Of a stretch of 64,000 bases of DNA, positions 12,421 through 20,781 are shown piece by piece. The DNA is taken from positions 1,550,001 to 1,614,000 of the forward strand of contig JACZZP010000012.1 in NCBI GenBank assembly GCA_015183035.1, in the 5' to 3' direction. Every line of letters starts with the position of its first letter. The first letter of the stretch is position 1. Position numbers and translations under genes: made by a program. Source of the stretch: Meloidogyne chitwoodi. Lineage: Eukaryota; Nematoda; Chromadorea; Rhabditida; Meloidogynidae. The notes below the pieces were generated by a model, which was not told the origin of the DNA, made no database searches, and worked only from the letters and a program-made list of their open reading frames with translations.

Positions 12421-13166
12421 AAACAAAATTGCTAATTTGTAAGAGAACGAATCGTATTTTAGTCATTTTTTTCCCTCGTACTCGTACTTCGTACTGCCTT
12501 TATTTTTTGCTCGTACTCGTACTCGTACTTCGTACCAAAGTACGAGTACGAGGACGAGTACGAGTACGAATTTTGGTACGAGCTTCCAAGCACTGCTAGC
12601 AACGAAATACATAGGAAAAAGACGGACAAAATTATTATATGTAAATAAATAGAGTAATTTTCTATATATAATTTATTGCATATTATTTAAAGAAATTAAA
12701 AATAAAGAAAATGTATTGGAAATTAAGACATTTTATTATTTAATTGCAACATATGTCCATTTTTATTATTAGTTTTACTAACTTAAGTTTAATAATAATA
12801 TAAAACTTGGCTAATTAATTTTCAAATTATAAACTTAAATTTTACAACTTAAGTTTAATAAATAGTATATAACTTGGATTGTTGATTTCTTAAATTGTAA
12901 ACTTGAAAATTAATTAAGTTTCATTAATAAAAATTAAGAATTAAAAAAATTTAAGATAATTTATTAAATTGTCTAAAAATAACATCATAAATAGTTATTT
13001 AACTAATAAACATGTTTTATGAAAATATAGTTTTTTGTTTGTTTTCATTTGTCTAAAAATTTGTATAAAATAGATGAAACTAGTATAGAACAAAAGCATA
13101 AAATATTTGTCTGTCCAAAAGTTAGGCCAAAAATTAAATTCTTAATCTCCCACATTTTTCTTTCAA
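12083..13166. other. Non-coding, with TACGAG palindrome at 12,470-12,600
   Basis: No gene. 12,470-12,600 is a CTCGTACTCGTACTTCGTAC / GTACGAGTACGAG palindromic tract ending in AAGCACTG, the same terminal sequence as the 81-bp MITE at 3,758-3,838, so it is probably a member or end of the same family. No clear left terminus is visible. Confidence 0.5.
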
Positions 13167-14398
13167 TCAAATAAAAAAATTGTAAATAAATCTCTCACAC
13201 ATTTCAAAAGTTCTTCCCGAAGTTGCATAATTTAGTTTTTGTATGGATTTAAGATTTCCATGTCCATAAGGTAGCATAGCATATGCCATGGGTGGACAAG
13301 GAGAATACCAATGAGGAGCGAAGACTCTAACAATATTGAAACACCCAAATAAATTTTCACCAAGAATTTTTCCCATTTTTCTTCTTAAAGTTTTGCCTAT
13401 TATAGTTATATTATCCGCATTATATAACTTTCTAAAAATTTAAAAATAAATTTAAATGAAATTAATTTACTTCATTTCTCTAGAAATAGTAGTATTCAAT
13501 GTATTTAAGGCAAAATGTTTTAAAGACATAATTTTCTGGTCCATCTTTTCTAAAAAATATAAAAAATTAAAAATGTTTTTATATTACCTCTACTTGTTAT
13601 ATTAGCAATATTTATTTGTCTTCTCCCAATAACTTTATGATAACCAAAAAGACTCTCTTTTGCATAGCAAAAATTTTCTTGCCCTCTAAAATAATATTCC
13701 TGCTGCTCTTTCACTTTTGAAATAAATAATTGATAAACATAGCTATAAATTTAAATATAATATATTTTAATTAGAATATACAGATAAACTTTATAAAATT
13801 AAAAAACAAACTTTTTTTGACCAGTCTCCATTAATCTTGGAATTGAAAGTTCCAAAACTTCCTGCAATTTATCATTACTCGCTTCTTCTAATTTAGGAAT
13901 AATTCTTGTGATTTGCTCGTTAACAATATTGTGAGCAAGGGGCCACGCTTGAATCTAGTAAATTTTAATTTTTATAATTTTAATTTATTATTATTTGTAT
14001 TTAATTTACTAAAGTATTATTAAGATATGTAGCAGTTTTATCAGCTATAATGTCAATTTGTTCCGATATCATAGTTACGTAATTGTTTATATCGCTAGTC
14101 CTGTGAACATATACTATGTTAGCACATATACTTGCACTGTAACTCTGAAATTTAATTTGAAATTAAAAATAGATTAAAAATTAAATACAAGATCGATTAG
14201 AAGCTCCCTCAGTTCTAATGCAAAATTTTCAATTTGAACGTAATTAAAATTCACATCAAGTGCTAGTTGTTTTAAAAAACATCTAATAATATTGAAAAAT
14301 AAATAATTTTATTTAGATTACCTTCCTAAAACGAATAAAGGGATACAAAACAGTTTTAAGCTATTCCCTGGCCAATAAGAAGTTTTATTAGAAAACAT
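13167..14398 (-). CDS. Unrecognised seven-exon gene, about 315 aa
   Basis: I do not recognise the family, but the gene is convincing: seven minus-strand exons join in a single frame across six GT-AG introns with matching phases. Start ATG is at 14,398 (MFSNKTSYWPGNSLKLFCIP), and stop TGA at 13,169-13,167. The order is: a hydrophobic N-terminus that could be a signal sequence, a helical region (NYVTMISEQIDIIADK), an amphipathic segment (IIPKLEEASNDKLQEVLELS), a central block (FCYAKESLFGYHKVIGRRQ), and a conserved-looking C-terminal block (MGKILGENLFGCFNIVRVF, APHWYSPCPPMAYAM). It may be a secreted nematode protein. It lies between the LRAT gene and the Polinton and is transcribed away from the latter. 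Confidence 0.55.
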
Positions 14399-15457
14399 TG
14401 GGATCAGGAAACACTTTCCCCTGAGGTGTTCTTATAAGGAAAGTCAACTTTATAGGAATTACCGGTCTATTATTCTGTAGTCTCTCCAATTATTTTGTAA
14501 TAATCCTTTAATTCTGATTTCTGAAAGAAAAGATTCAAAAGCAACAAAGTAATTCGCAAATTCAATGTTTAGGACAAATAAATGTTCCAAATTAAAAATT
14601 AGTTTGTTAGCCACCTGTCTATAAATTGTCAGATAATCTATAATTGTAAAATTAAAAGTTTTTTTTAAATATCTTTTATTTTTAGTTTTTAATGTTTTTG
14701 TAATGTTTTAAGTTTATTTAATGTTTTTAGTTTATTGTTTTTGTAGTAATGTTTTTTGTTTTGCACTTTTGATTTTTTTAATGTTTTTGAGTAGTAACCA
14801 GCCAGATTTTCACACAAAGGGATGCCGCCAACCTATTGAGGGGTTTTGGGGGAGGGGTCCGAAAAAATCTATGGGTGTAAGGGGTTTTTAGCGGCTTTTC
14901 GTTTGATGTTCCAATTAGTCGCGAAGGGTTTTGACATGAGTTCTTTTATCTTGCCGACAGACTCCAAGGTGTTAATGAACCAATTAGTAGGTACTAATTG
15001 GTTATCTTTGATTTTGCCGCAAAATTGTAAATGTACTACTTGAGTCTGAGGAAGGGTCCTAATAATAATTAAACTTAAGGGTTTAGGTGACAAATAATAA
15101 AAAGATTAATTGACTAATTAGCACTTATTAATTAGTTACCTTTGATTTTGCAGCAAAATTGTAAAGGTGCTACTTGAGTCTGAGGAAAGGTTTGGTCAAT
15201 TGATATTTTGGAGGTGATCTTATGGACTGACTTTATTATCGATAAAAAAAGTATTCATTGAAAAATTTTTAATAAAATAATAATAAATTATAAAAAAATA
15301 ATAAAAAATTTTTTTAACAAATTTTTGGAATCAAAAAATAAAAAATCTCATTGAAAAATTTTTAATTTATAAAAATATAATAAAATTTTTAATAAATAAT
15401 TTTTGGAATTAAAAAATAAAAAATCACATAGTGAATTTTAAAAATATTCTTTTTTTT
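14399..15457. repeat. Low-copy tandem repeats, left of the Polinton
   Basis: No gene. 14,998-15,070 and 15,132-15,195 are diverged direct copies of a unit containing TTTGATTTTGCCGCAAAATT and CTACTTGAGTCTGAGGAA. 14,660-14,790 is rich in AATGTTTTTAGTTT words. The region is less A+T-biased than its surroundings and could be old transposon sequence. I could not find a Polinton terminus here. Confidence 0.4.
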
Positions 15458-15643
15458 TCAGCGCATCAGAAGTGCGTGAGTAAATATAAGAAAATGACAA
15501 AGCTGAACAATAAAAATTAAAATCAAAAGAATTGTAATTCTTTCTGGAAATTTAAAATATAATTATTGTAAAAATTAAAAATACAAACCTTTCCATAAAA
15601 GATAAAAGTAATTGTTGCTATTATTGTTGTTAAAAATATCCAT
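15458..15643 (-). CDS. Tiny spliced membrane protein, 46 aa
   Basis: Two minus-strand exons, 15643-15589 and 15543-15458, with a GT-AG intron and matching phase. The peptide begins MDIFNNNNSNNYFYLLWK and continues into one strongly hydrophobic segment (ITILLILIFIVQLCHFLIF) before a stop. A TATA-like run sits just upstream (TTAATATATAA). No homolog is recognised. Given its size this could be chance, but the splice sites and the continuous hydrophobic segment are in its favour. Confidence 0.3.
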
Positions 15644-16060
15644 ATTTATATATTAATTAACTAAATGATAAAAAATAATGTAAAATTATATTGAGGGAAA
15701 AAAAGGAAGAGAAACAATGTTTAAATATAGGAAAAAGTCAAAGAGAAAAAAGACAAAGAGAAGAAATAAAATAAATACAAAATAAATATTTTCGAAATAT
15801 CAATATTTAAAAATAAATATAATTTTTATTTTTTAGTTGATCTTTTGGGTAACGTAATAATGAAATACTTCAGATGTTTAAATAAGTTTGTAAGCTTTTT
15901 AATTTTTCTTATAACTTTAAAAAAAATTAACATAATAAAAGGAATAAATTTTTACGTTTAAATGATATGAAGAAGACAAGATAATAAACACACAAATAAT
16001 ACTCTTATTTTTAGTTAATAAATTTTATTAATAATATTTTAGTTTTAAATATATTTTATA

Positions 16061-16779
16061 ATGAATTGGGTAACTTTTAATAACTGTACTTGCGCATCAC
16101 AAGGGCTTTATTGTGTTCGCCCATATGCTTATATCAAACCTGTGTTGTGCATTCCTAATAAAATTGACCCGTCCAATTTACATGCTTATATTGCAGATCC
16201 ACTTCAATTTTTAACAATTAATGAATTTGGGAAATTTGAAAAACTTAGTATTTTTATTATTCTTTTTTGTGTGTGTTTTTTGCTGGCAATTAAAGTAAAA
16301 ATTGTCATGTACTTAATAACTTATTTTTTATTTTCAGTGTTTTTCAATTTTTTGTGGCAGTTTATACAATCGACGAACACATAATAAAACAACAAAACAA
16401 ACAAATTATATTAAAAATAATCAAGGATATGAAGTAAATTAAACTAATTAAAAATATATATTTTAATATTTTATTTAAGCTTCAAACAATTCGACGACAA
16501 TACGCACCACCTAAAATTGATGTTCGAGAAAAAAATGTAAATTTTTATAAATTAATTATTAAAGTTTATTATTATTTTAGTTGCGACCGATACAATTTCC
16601 ATCTCTTACCATCGATGGACGTCAACAAAAAAATGTAATTTTTTATATTTAAAAAATTTCTATAATTTTTTCTCTTTAAGACACACCTTCAAATCAATTT
16701 GCCGGAAACACGTGCACAAACGACATTAAACAAAATGTCCAGGATCGTACAAGAAGAAGCACGAAGAGCCTCATTATGA
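16061..16779 (+). CDS. Five-exon single-pass membrane protein, 179 aa
   Basis: Five exons: 16061-16294, 16338-16433, 16480-16536, 16581-16634 and 16681-16779. All introns are phase 0 with GT…TTTTCAG/TTTAAG/TTTTAG borders, which makes this a real gene rather than chance. The protein has a Cys-containing N-terminal domain (NCTCASQGLYCVRPYAYI), one transmembrane helix (IFIILFCVCFLLAIK) and a basic, polar tail encoded by the small exons (QTIRRQYAPPKIDVREK). No N-terminal signal peptide is visible. I recognise no family. It is the first plus-strand gene before the Polinton core and may be either host or element-encoded; its multi-intron structure differs from the intronless morphogenesis genes but resembles the spliced polymerase gene. 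Confidence 0.6.
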
Positions 16780-17213
16780 AAAAAAATAAAGAAATTTTAT
16801 TAGGATTTAAAATTTTTTAAAGATTTTTAAACAAAAATAATTTGTCTTTCATTTTTAAAGATTTTTAAAACATTAAAAAAAAATTTTGTCTTTCACTTTT
16901 TATAAAATAAATATTATTAATAGACTTTAATTTTAATTATTATAATTTCACATAGGTTGTATTTTTAGCTTTAAGTTATCCTTAAGAATTGGTAATTTTT
17001 TATAATATAATTAATTTTTAAAGAGTGATCTTTAGGGTAGTCCCAACTCCATTCTAAAAATTAACTACAAAAACACTTTCTTTTTTTTGTATGATTTAAA
17101 AAGGGACCGTCTTAAATAATTAAAACAATTTTTTATTAAAAAATAATTTATTTTTAACATTTAAATTTTACAAATGAATATTTATCAATATACTTAAGTT
17201 TAATAATTTTACT
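16780..17213. other. Non-coding gap
   Basis: AT-rich; no gene or clear signal seen between two convergent genes. A duplicated ATTTTTAAAGATTTTTAAA word occurs at 16,810-16,880. Confidence 0.4.
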
Positions 17214-17593
17214 TCATTCGGCTTTTCTTTTTGTTCCAGACTTCTTAAAAGGTGTCAAAATATCAGTTGCAGCACAATTAGTCTCGATACATTTATTACA
17301 TAAGTCCATCTTGAGAGTAATTCCATTAGAATTTTCTACAAATTTATCTTGAGCATTGAATAAATTGTCTTGACATTCTAAAAATAAAGTTATATAAAAA
17401 AATTTTTATTACCATAACATAATTGAAAAATTATCAGATATTTTCCTTTGATCAACTTCCAAAGCTGTCTTTTAAAAACAGGTTCTTTAACAGTTTGTTC
17501 AACCATTTGTTCTTGAGGAGTTTCTTTAATTTCTTGAAAAAAATTTTTTCTTTAATTAATATTATTCTTTATTAACTTACCATTTTGTGACAT
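17214..17593 (-). CDS. Small zinc-ribbon protein 1 of the Polinton, 98 aa
   Basis: Three minus-strand exons (17593-17581, 17532-17413, 17377-17214) join in frame to 98 aa. The protein starts MSQNEIKETPQEQ and has two CxxC pairs, CYEC and CNKC, 24 residues apart, a typical treble-clef or zinc-ribbon spacing, and a basic tail (KKSGTKRKAE). It is divergently arranged with the 17,859 gene over a repeat-rich promoter. The CxxC-x24-CxxC layout resembles the 92-aa protein at 26,441-26,719 (CEEC-x27-CTDC), suggesting paralogs or at least similar folds. It may be a nucleic-acid-binding regulator; this is inference. Confidence 0.55.
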
Positions 17594-17858
17594 TTTTAAA
17601 ATTAAAGGAACAATTTATTGACTGGAAATAATTAAATTATTTAGAATGAATTGAGAAATAAAATTTAATATAAAGGGGCGTGGCTTATTTAGAAATTTTA
17701 TTAAGTTGTTAAAAACAAATTGGCTTGGCTTCCTTTTTTATTTTGAATAGTGGCTTGGCTTCCTTTTCATAATTTTAAATAGTGGCTTGGCTTCATATAT
17801 AAACCCCGAAATTTCATGTAAACAATCAATCTTACTCAAAAAATTTTTGAAAAAAAAT
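17594..17858. promoter_or_regulatory. Divergent promoter with three TGGCTTGGCTTC repeats
   Basis: Between the divergent 17,593 and 17,859 genes. A TGGCTTGGCTTC motif occurs three times (about 17,721, 17,752 and 17,783), with GGGGCGTGGCTT at about 17,677 as a partial fourth copy, spaced about 31 bp. The last copy runs into a TATATAAAC box at 17,796-17,804, about 55 bp before the ATG at 17,859. On the other strand TTTATATTAAA (about 17,660-17,672) could be the TATA of the minus-strand gene. Repeated activator sites flanked by two TATA boxes suggest a shared regulatory switch. Confidence 0.6.
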
Positions 17859-18485
17859 ATGGCAATTAATATTAATAATAAAGAGTCTTTGATGACTCAG
17901 ATATTACCCGAGGTTGAATTCAATTTTACAACAAACGGTATTACACTAACTAGTGAAAGAATTTCTACTCCCCGTTTTATTCCTTTTGAGAATGGTGGTA
18001 GATGCCGGGAATGTAAGAGTACAGAGATAGAGCTTGATTTTATCGTGACAAAAGAAGGAGTAACTATCTACTGTACCCGATTCTCAACCCCTCGCTTTGT
18101 ACCTTTTGACTTTATTTATGATTTGCCAGGACATTGTTTCTTCAAGGTCATTTGTAATAAAATTAAAATGAAATTTAAATTTAAGATTAAAAACAAAGGC
18201 CGCGTTTTGAATATTCCATATGGGTCACAAAATGTATGCCCTGTCCAAAATTCGAGCAAGCGAAAATCTGAAAGTCAATTACCTCCACCACCACCCCCGC
18301 CACCAATTGCACCTCTTCAAGAAAAATTGATAGAACCACCCTTGGTCTCTACACCAATTAATGAAATAATTGATACATCTAATGAAGACAATACAGTTCT
18401 TTTGGATTTTTTTGATTCTATGCAAACTGTTACAATGGGAATCCCAGAAAATAAGAACGAAGAAGAATTACAACCACCTCTTTGA
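17859..18485 (+). CDS. Unrecognised Polinton protein with internal repeat, 208 aa
   Basis: The ATG at 17,859 is chosen because the only upstream in-frame start is a TTG that overlaps the TATA box. The N-terminal half contains two copies of a short repeat, NGITLTSERISTPRFIPFE and EGVTIYCTRFSTPRFVPFD, about 50 residues apart, around a CRECK Cys pair. A basic segment (KIKMKFKFKIKNKGR) and a run of eight prolines follow, then an acidic C-terminus. It looks like a small beta-rich domain with a disordered tail. No family recognised. It precedes the ATPase gene in the capsid-gene block, so a structural or assembly role is possible. Confidence 0.65.
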   Translation: MAININNKESLMTQILPEVEFNFTTNGITLTSERISTPRFIPFENGGRCRECKSTEIELDFIVTKEGVTIYCTRFSTPRFVPFDFIYDLPGHCFFKVICNKIKMKFKFKIKNKGRVLNIPYGSQNVCPVQNSSKRKSESQLPPPPPPPPIAPLQEKLIEPPLVSTPINEIIDTSNEDNTVLLDFFDSMQTVTMGIPENKNEEELQPPL

Positions 18486-18492
18486 ATTTTCG

Positions 18493-18500
18493 TATATAAA
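18493..18500 (+). promoter_or_regulatory. TATA box of the ATPase gene
   Basis: TATATAAA, 8 bp after the stop of the preceding gene and 39 bp before the ATPase ATG at 18,532. Confidence 0.5.
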
Positions 18501-18531
18501 CTAAATTAATTCCATTAAATAATATTCAAGC

Positions 18532-19188
18532 ATGGAAGCATTAACATTTTCAAATAAAGATTTAAAATTTAAATTGCCTTTTGGTATGATTGTATCGGGT
18601 CCTAGTTCTAGTGGAAAGAGTACATTTCTTTTAAAATTTATTTCTGAAGCAGCAGAGTTAATTGAACCCAAACCAAAGAGTATACTTTACTGTTTCGGGG
18701 AAATGAGTAATATTGTTCCATTACTTCAAAAATCCGGAGTTAATGTCTTTGTCGGTGTACCTAATGAAGATTTATTAAAAACTCTCCCAAAACCCTTTCT
18801 CTTAATTCTTGATGATTTATTACTTTCAATTGATGAAAAATATTTGTCTGAACTTTTTACTAAAAAATCACATCATCAAAACTTTGGTGTTATTTTTGTT
18901 ACACAAAATTTATTCGATAAAAAAATTAAAGTCGCCCGACAAAATGCCCAATATATTATTTTAATGCGGTCTCCAAATTCTGCTCTTGCAATAAGAAATA
19001 TAGGCGTACAACTTTTTCCTGGAAAACTAGATTATTTCCTTGATTCTTACAGACAAGCTACTAACCAACCCTACGGATATCTATTAATCGATATGCATGC
19101 TTCATCTGAACCTAGTTTACGACTGAGGACGGGGATATTTAAGGAAGATGAAGAAAGGGTAGTCTTTACTCCAAAAAGTGGAATTTAA
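18532..19188 (+). CDS. Polinton genome-packaging ATPase (FtsK/HerA type)
   Basis: 218 aa, the usual length for Polinton and adintovirus packaging ATPases related to poxvirus A32. Walker A is GPSSSGKST at residues 23-31. Walker B is the hydrophobic stretch ending ILDD near residues 93-96. A sensor-like VTQN follows at 124-127. It is expected to pump the element's DNA into capsids. It is intronless and intact, sits between the 208-aa protein and a small basic protein whose ATG follows its stop by one base, and uses its own TATA box. High confidence on family. Confidence 0.92.
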   Translation: MEALTFSNKDLKFKLPFGMIVSGPSSSGKSTFLLKFISEAAELIEPKPKSILYCFGEMSNIVPLLQKSGVNVFVGVPNEDLLKTLPKPFLLILDDLLLSIDEKYLSELFTKKSHHQNFGVIFVTQNLFDKKIKVARQNAQYIILMRSPNSALAIRNIGVQLFPGKLDYFLDSYRQATNQPYGYLLIDMHASSEPSLRLRTGIFKEDEERVVFTPKSGI

Positions 19189-19189
19189 A

Positions 19190-19531
19190 ATGGTCAGTCA
19201 ATTAGTTAATGAGAATGCTAATTTTTTAAATATTCTATGTCATACAAAATCTTTAAGAAAAATTCAGCGTATTTTACGATTTGCTAGTCCATCACAGCTT
19301 TTAGCACTTGTTGAAATTTGTCTTAATATTGTAAAATCTCGTTTTCAACTAACATCTCGTCAAAAGAAACGTTTAATGCCATATGCCTGCTTTGTTCGAA
19401 GTGTAAGTAGAGCTAGAAGTGAAAGAGGAGCAAAACACATAATACAGAAAGGAGGTGGTGTTGGAGTATTTGCGGCACTTCTTACCCCCATTCTTATTGA
19501 ACTGGCACGGTCTATAAAAAGCGCAAATTAA
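19190..19531 (+). CDS. Small basic membrane-active-like protein, 113 aa
   Basis: The start is taken as ATG 19,190, one base after the ATPase stop; an upstream GTG in frame is unlikely in a eukaryote. The protein has a helical N-terminal half (FASPSQLLALVEICLNIV), a basic middle (QKKRLMP, RARSERGAK) and IIQKGGGVGVFAALLTPILI, a Gly-Gly break followed by a hydrophobic helix. This layout (basic region, KGG, hydrophobic tail) recurs in small proteins of Polinton-like and adintovirus-like elements, by my recollection, and resembles adenoviral core or lytic peptides released by the capsid protease at GG sites. The exact role is inferred. Confidence 0.6.
   Translation: MVSQLVNENANFLNILCHTKSLRKIQRILRFASPSQLLALVEICLNIVKSRFQLTSRQKKRLMPYACFVRSVSRARSERGAKHIIQKGGGVGVFAALLTPILIELARSIKSAN
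19513..19520 (+). promoter_or_regulatory. TATA box inside the 3' end of the 113-aa gene
   Basis: TATAAAAA within codons of the upstream gene, 46 bp before ATG 19,559. Confidence 0.45.
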
Positions 19532-19558
19532 TTCAAATAATTTACATTTTACAAAAAT

Positions 19559-20707
19559 ATGGCAAACAAATTTATCATTGTACCCCAAGAAATTTATCGC
19601 GGTCTTACAACTTTTGATACGGGTGAACCAAATCTTGATGATGTTCGAAAAACACTTGATAAAACTCGTAGAGTTAGAGAACATCCAAGTGCAAAAAATA
19701 TTAATTATAACCAAGAATTAAGACGTTACTTACATCTACGTAACGAACAACAAAACCGTCCTGTTCGAGTTGAAATGGTCGCATCCCCAAAAGGAGCTTT
19801 AATGAATAACGACCCTATTAGACCTACTACAAATATAGGTGAAAATGAAGATGATATATGGATGAGTGATGATGTTTCATTCTCTTCTTACCCTAGAGAA
19901 CCACCTAATAAAGCATATAACATTGTACCAACTCCCTCTGTATACTCTACTCCCTCTTCAATACCTACAACAAGTAGACAAATATCAACCCCAAGACAGC
20001 CTTCTAAACGAAAGATTATTCAACAAAAAGGAAAAGAGTCAAAGAAAATAAAAATAAAAAAGGAAATAAAAGAATCTAAGATCCCAATTTTGAAAAATAA
20101 AAAACAAAAGAAAAGAGTCTCGACAACCTCCATAATTGAACAAACTCCTATAATTGAGACTCAAAATATAACTTCACCTCCTATATCTATGAGTTCCCAA
20201 CAAGCTGAAGAGATTGAAAATAATAATAGACGTAGAAGACAAAAGGTTTTAAAAAGTGGTAGATCACCTTCACCTCCGATATCTCGTCAAAGTACTAAGA
20301 GAACCAAACAAGCTGAAGAAATTGATGATTTGAGGAGAAGAAAGTTCTTAGATCCAAATATTGAGCCCGAAGATGAGCCACAAGAAATAATTCCTAGTCA
20401 AAAAGATCTTTCACTAATTCAAAAAAAGAAAAAAGATTTATTAAAGAGAAGGAGAGCAAGTCAAAAACTTAAAGTCCCTCTTGACTCTTCCGAAATACAA
20501 AGAATGCATCGAACTGAAGAGATTGAAAGAAATAAGAATAGACGTAGAAGACAAAAGATTTCAAAAGATGGTAGATCACCATCACCTCCTATATCTCGTA
20601 TTAAAATAAAAAGAAAACGAGAAGGTCCTCCCGAGGGAGAAGAGAAAAAAAAAGAATGCCTATTACTAAAAAACAATCAGAAAAAGCCGGAAGAACTTGG
20701 ATGTTGA
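19559..20707 (+). CDS. Arg/Ser-rich basic protein (putative core protein), 382 aa
   Basis: The N-terminal third (MANKFIIVPQEIYRG…) looks folded. The rest is low-complexity Lys/Arg/Ser/Pro. It holds a direct repeat: AEEIENNNRRRRQKVLKSGR and TEEIERNKNRRRRQKISKDG, each followed by an RSPSPPISR motif, about 110 residues apart. High charge suggests a DNA-condensing or nuclear-targeted core protein, but I recognise no family. The frame ends ECLLLKNN…ELGC just after a run of nine A (20,645-20,653). The next frame stays open from there for about 37 codons to TAA at 20,767-20,769 and is equally basic (RTWMLRLIKAKRKEAKSKNF), so the natural C-terminus may lie in that frame. Confidence 0.6.
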   Translation: MANKFIIVPQEIYRGLTTFDTGEPNLDDVRKTLDKTRRVREHPSAKNINYNQELRRYLHLRNEQQNRPVRVEMVASPKGALMNNDPIRPTTNIGENEDDIWMSDDVSFSSYPREPPNKAYNIVPTPSVYSTPSSIPTTSRQISTPRQPSKRKIIQQKGKESKKIKIKKEIKESKIPILKNKKQKKRVSTTSIIEQTPIIETQNITSPPISMSSQQAEEIENNNRRRRQKVLKSGRSPSPPISRQSTKRTKQAEEIDDLRRRKFLDPNIEPEDEPQEIIPSQKDLSLIQKKKKDLLKRRRASQKLKVPLDSSEIQRMHRTEEIERNKNRRRRQKISKDGRSPSPPISRIKIKRKREGPPEGEEKKKECLLLKNNQKKPEELGC

Positions 20708-20711
20708 GACT

Positions 20712-20719
20712 TATAAAGG
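20712..20719 (+). promoter_or_regulatory. TATA box of the integrase gene
   Basis: TATAAAGG 70 bp before the integrase ATG at 20,782. Confidence 0.4.
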
Positions 20720-20781
20720 CTAAAAGAAAAGAAGCAAAATCAAAAAATTTTAAACCCTCATTGTGGTAAATTTTCTCAAAT

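Noticed and set aside
14846..15093. Open frames on both strands left of the Polinton
   Set aside because: They lie in a diverged tandem-repeat region, oppose each other and show no motif.
17787..17858. 24-codon N-terminal extension of the 208-aa Polinton protein
   Set aside because: It would need a TTG start and overlaps the TATATAAAC box; the first ATG is 17,859.
20461..20676. 71-codon antisense frame in the basic core gene
   Set aside because: Shadow of the Lys/Arg-rich coding strand (Phe/Leu/Ser-rich complement).
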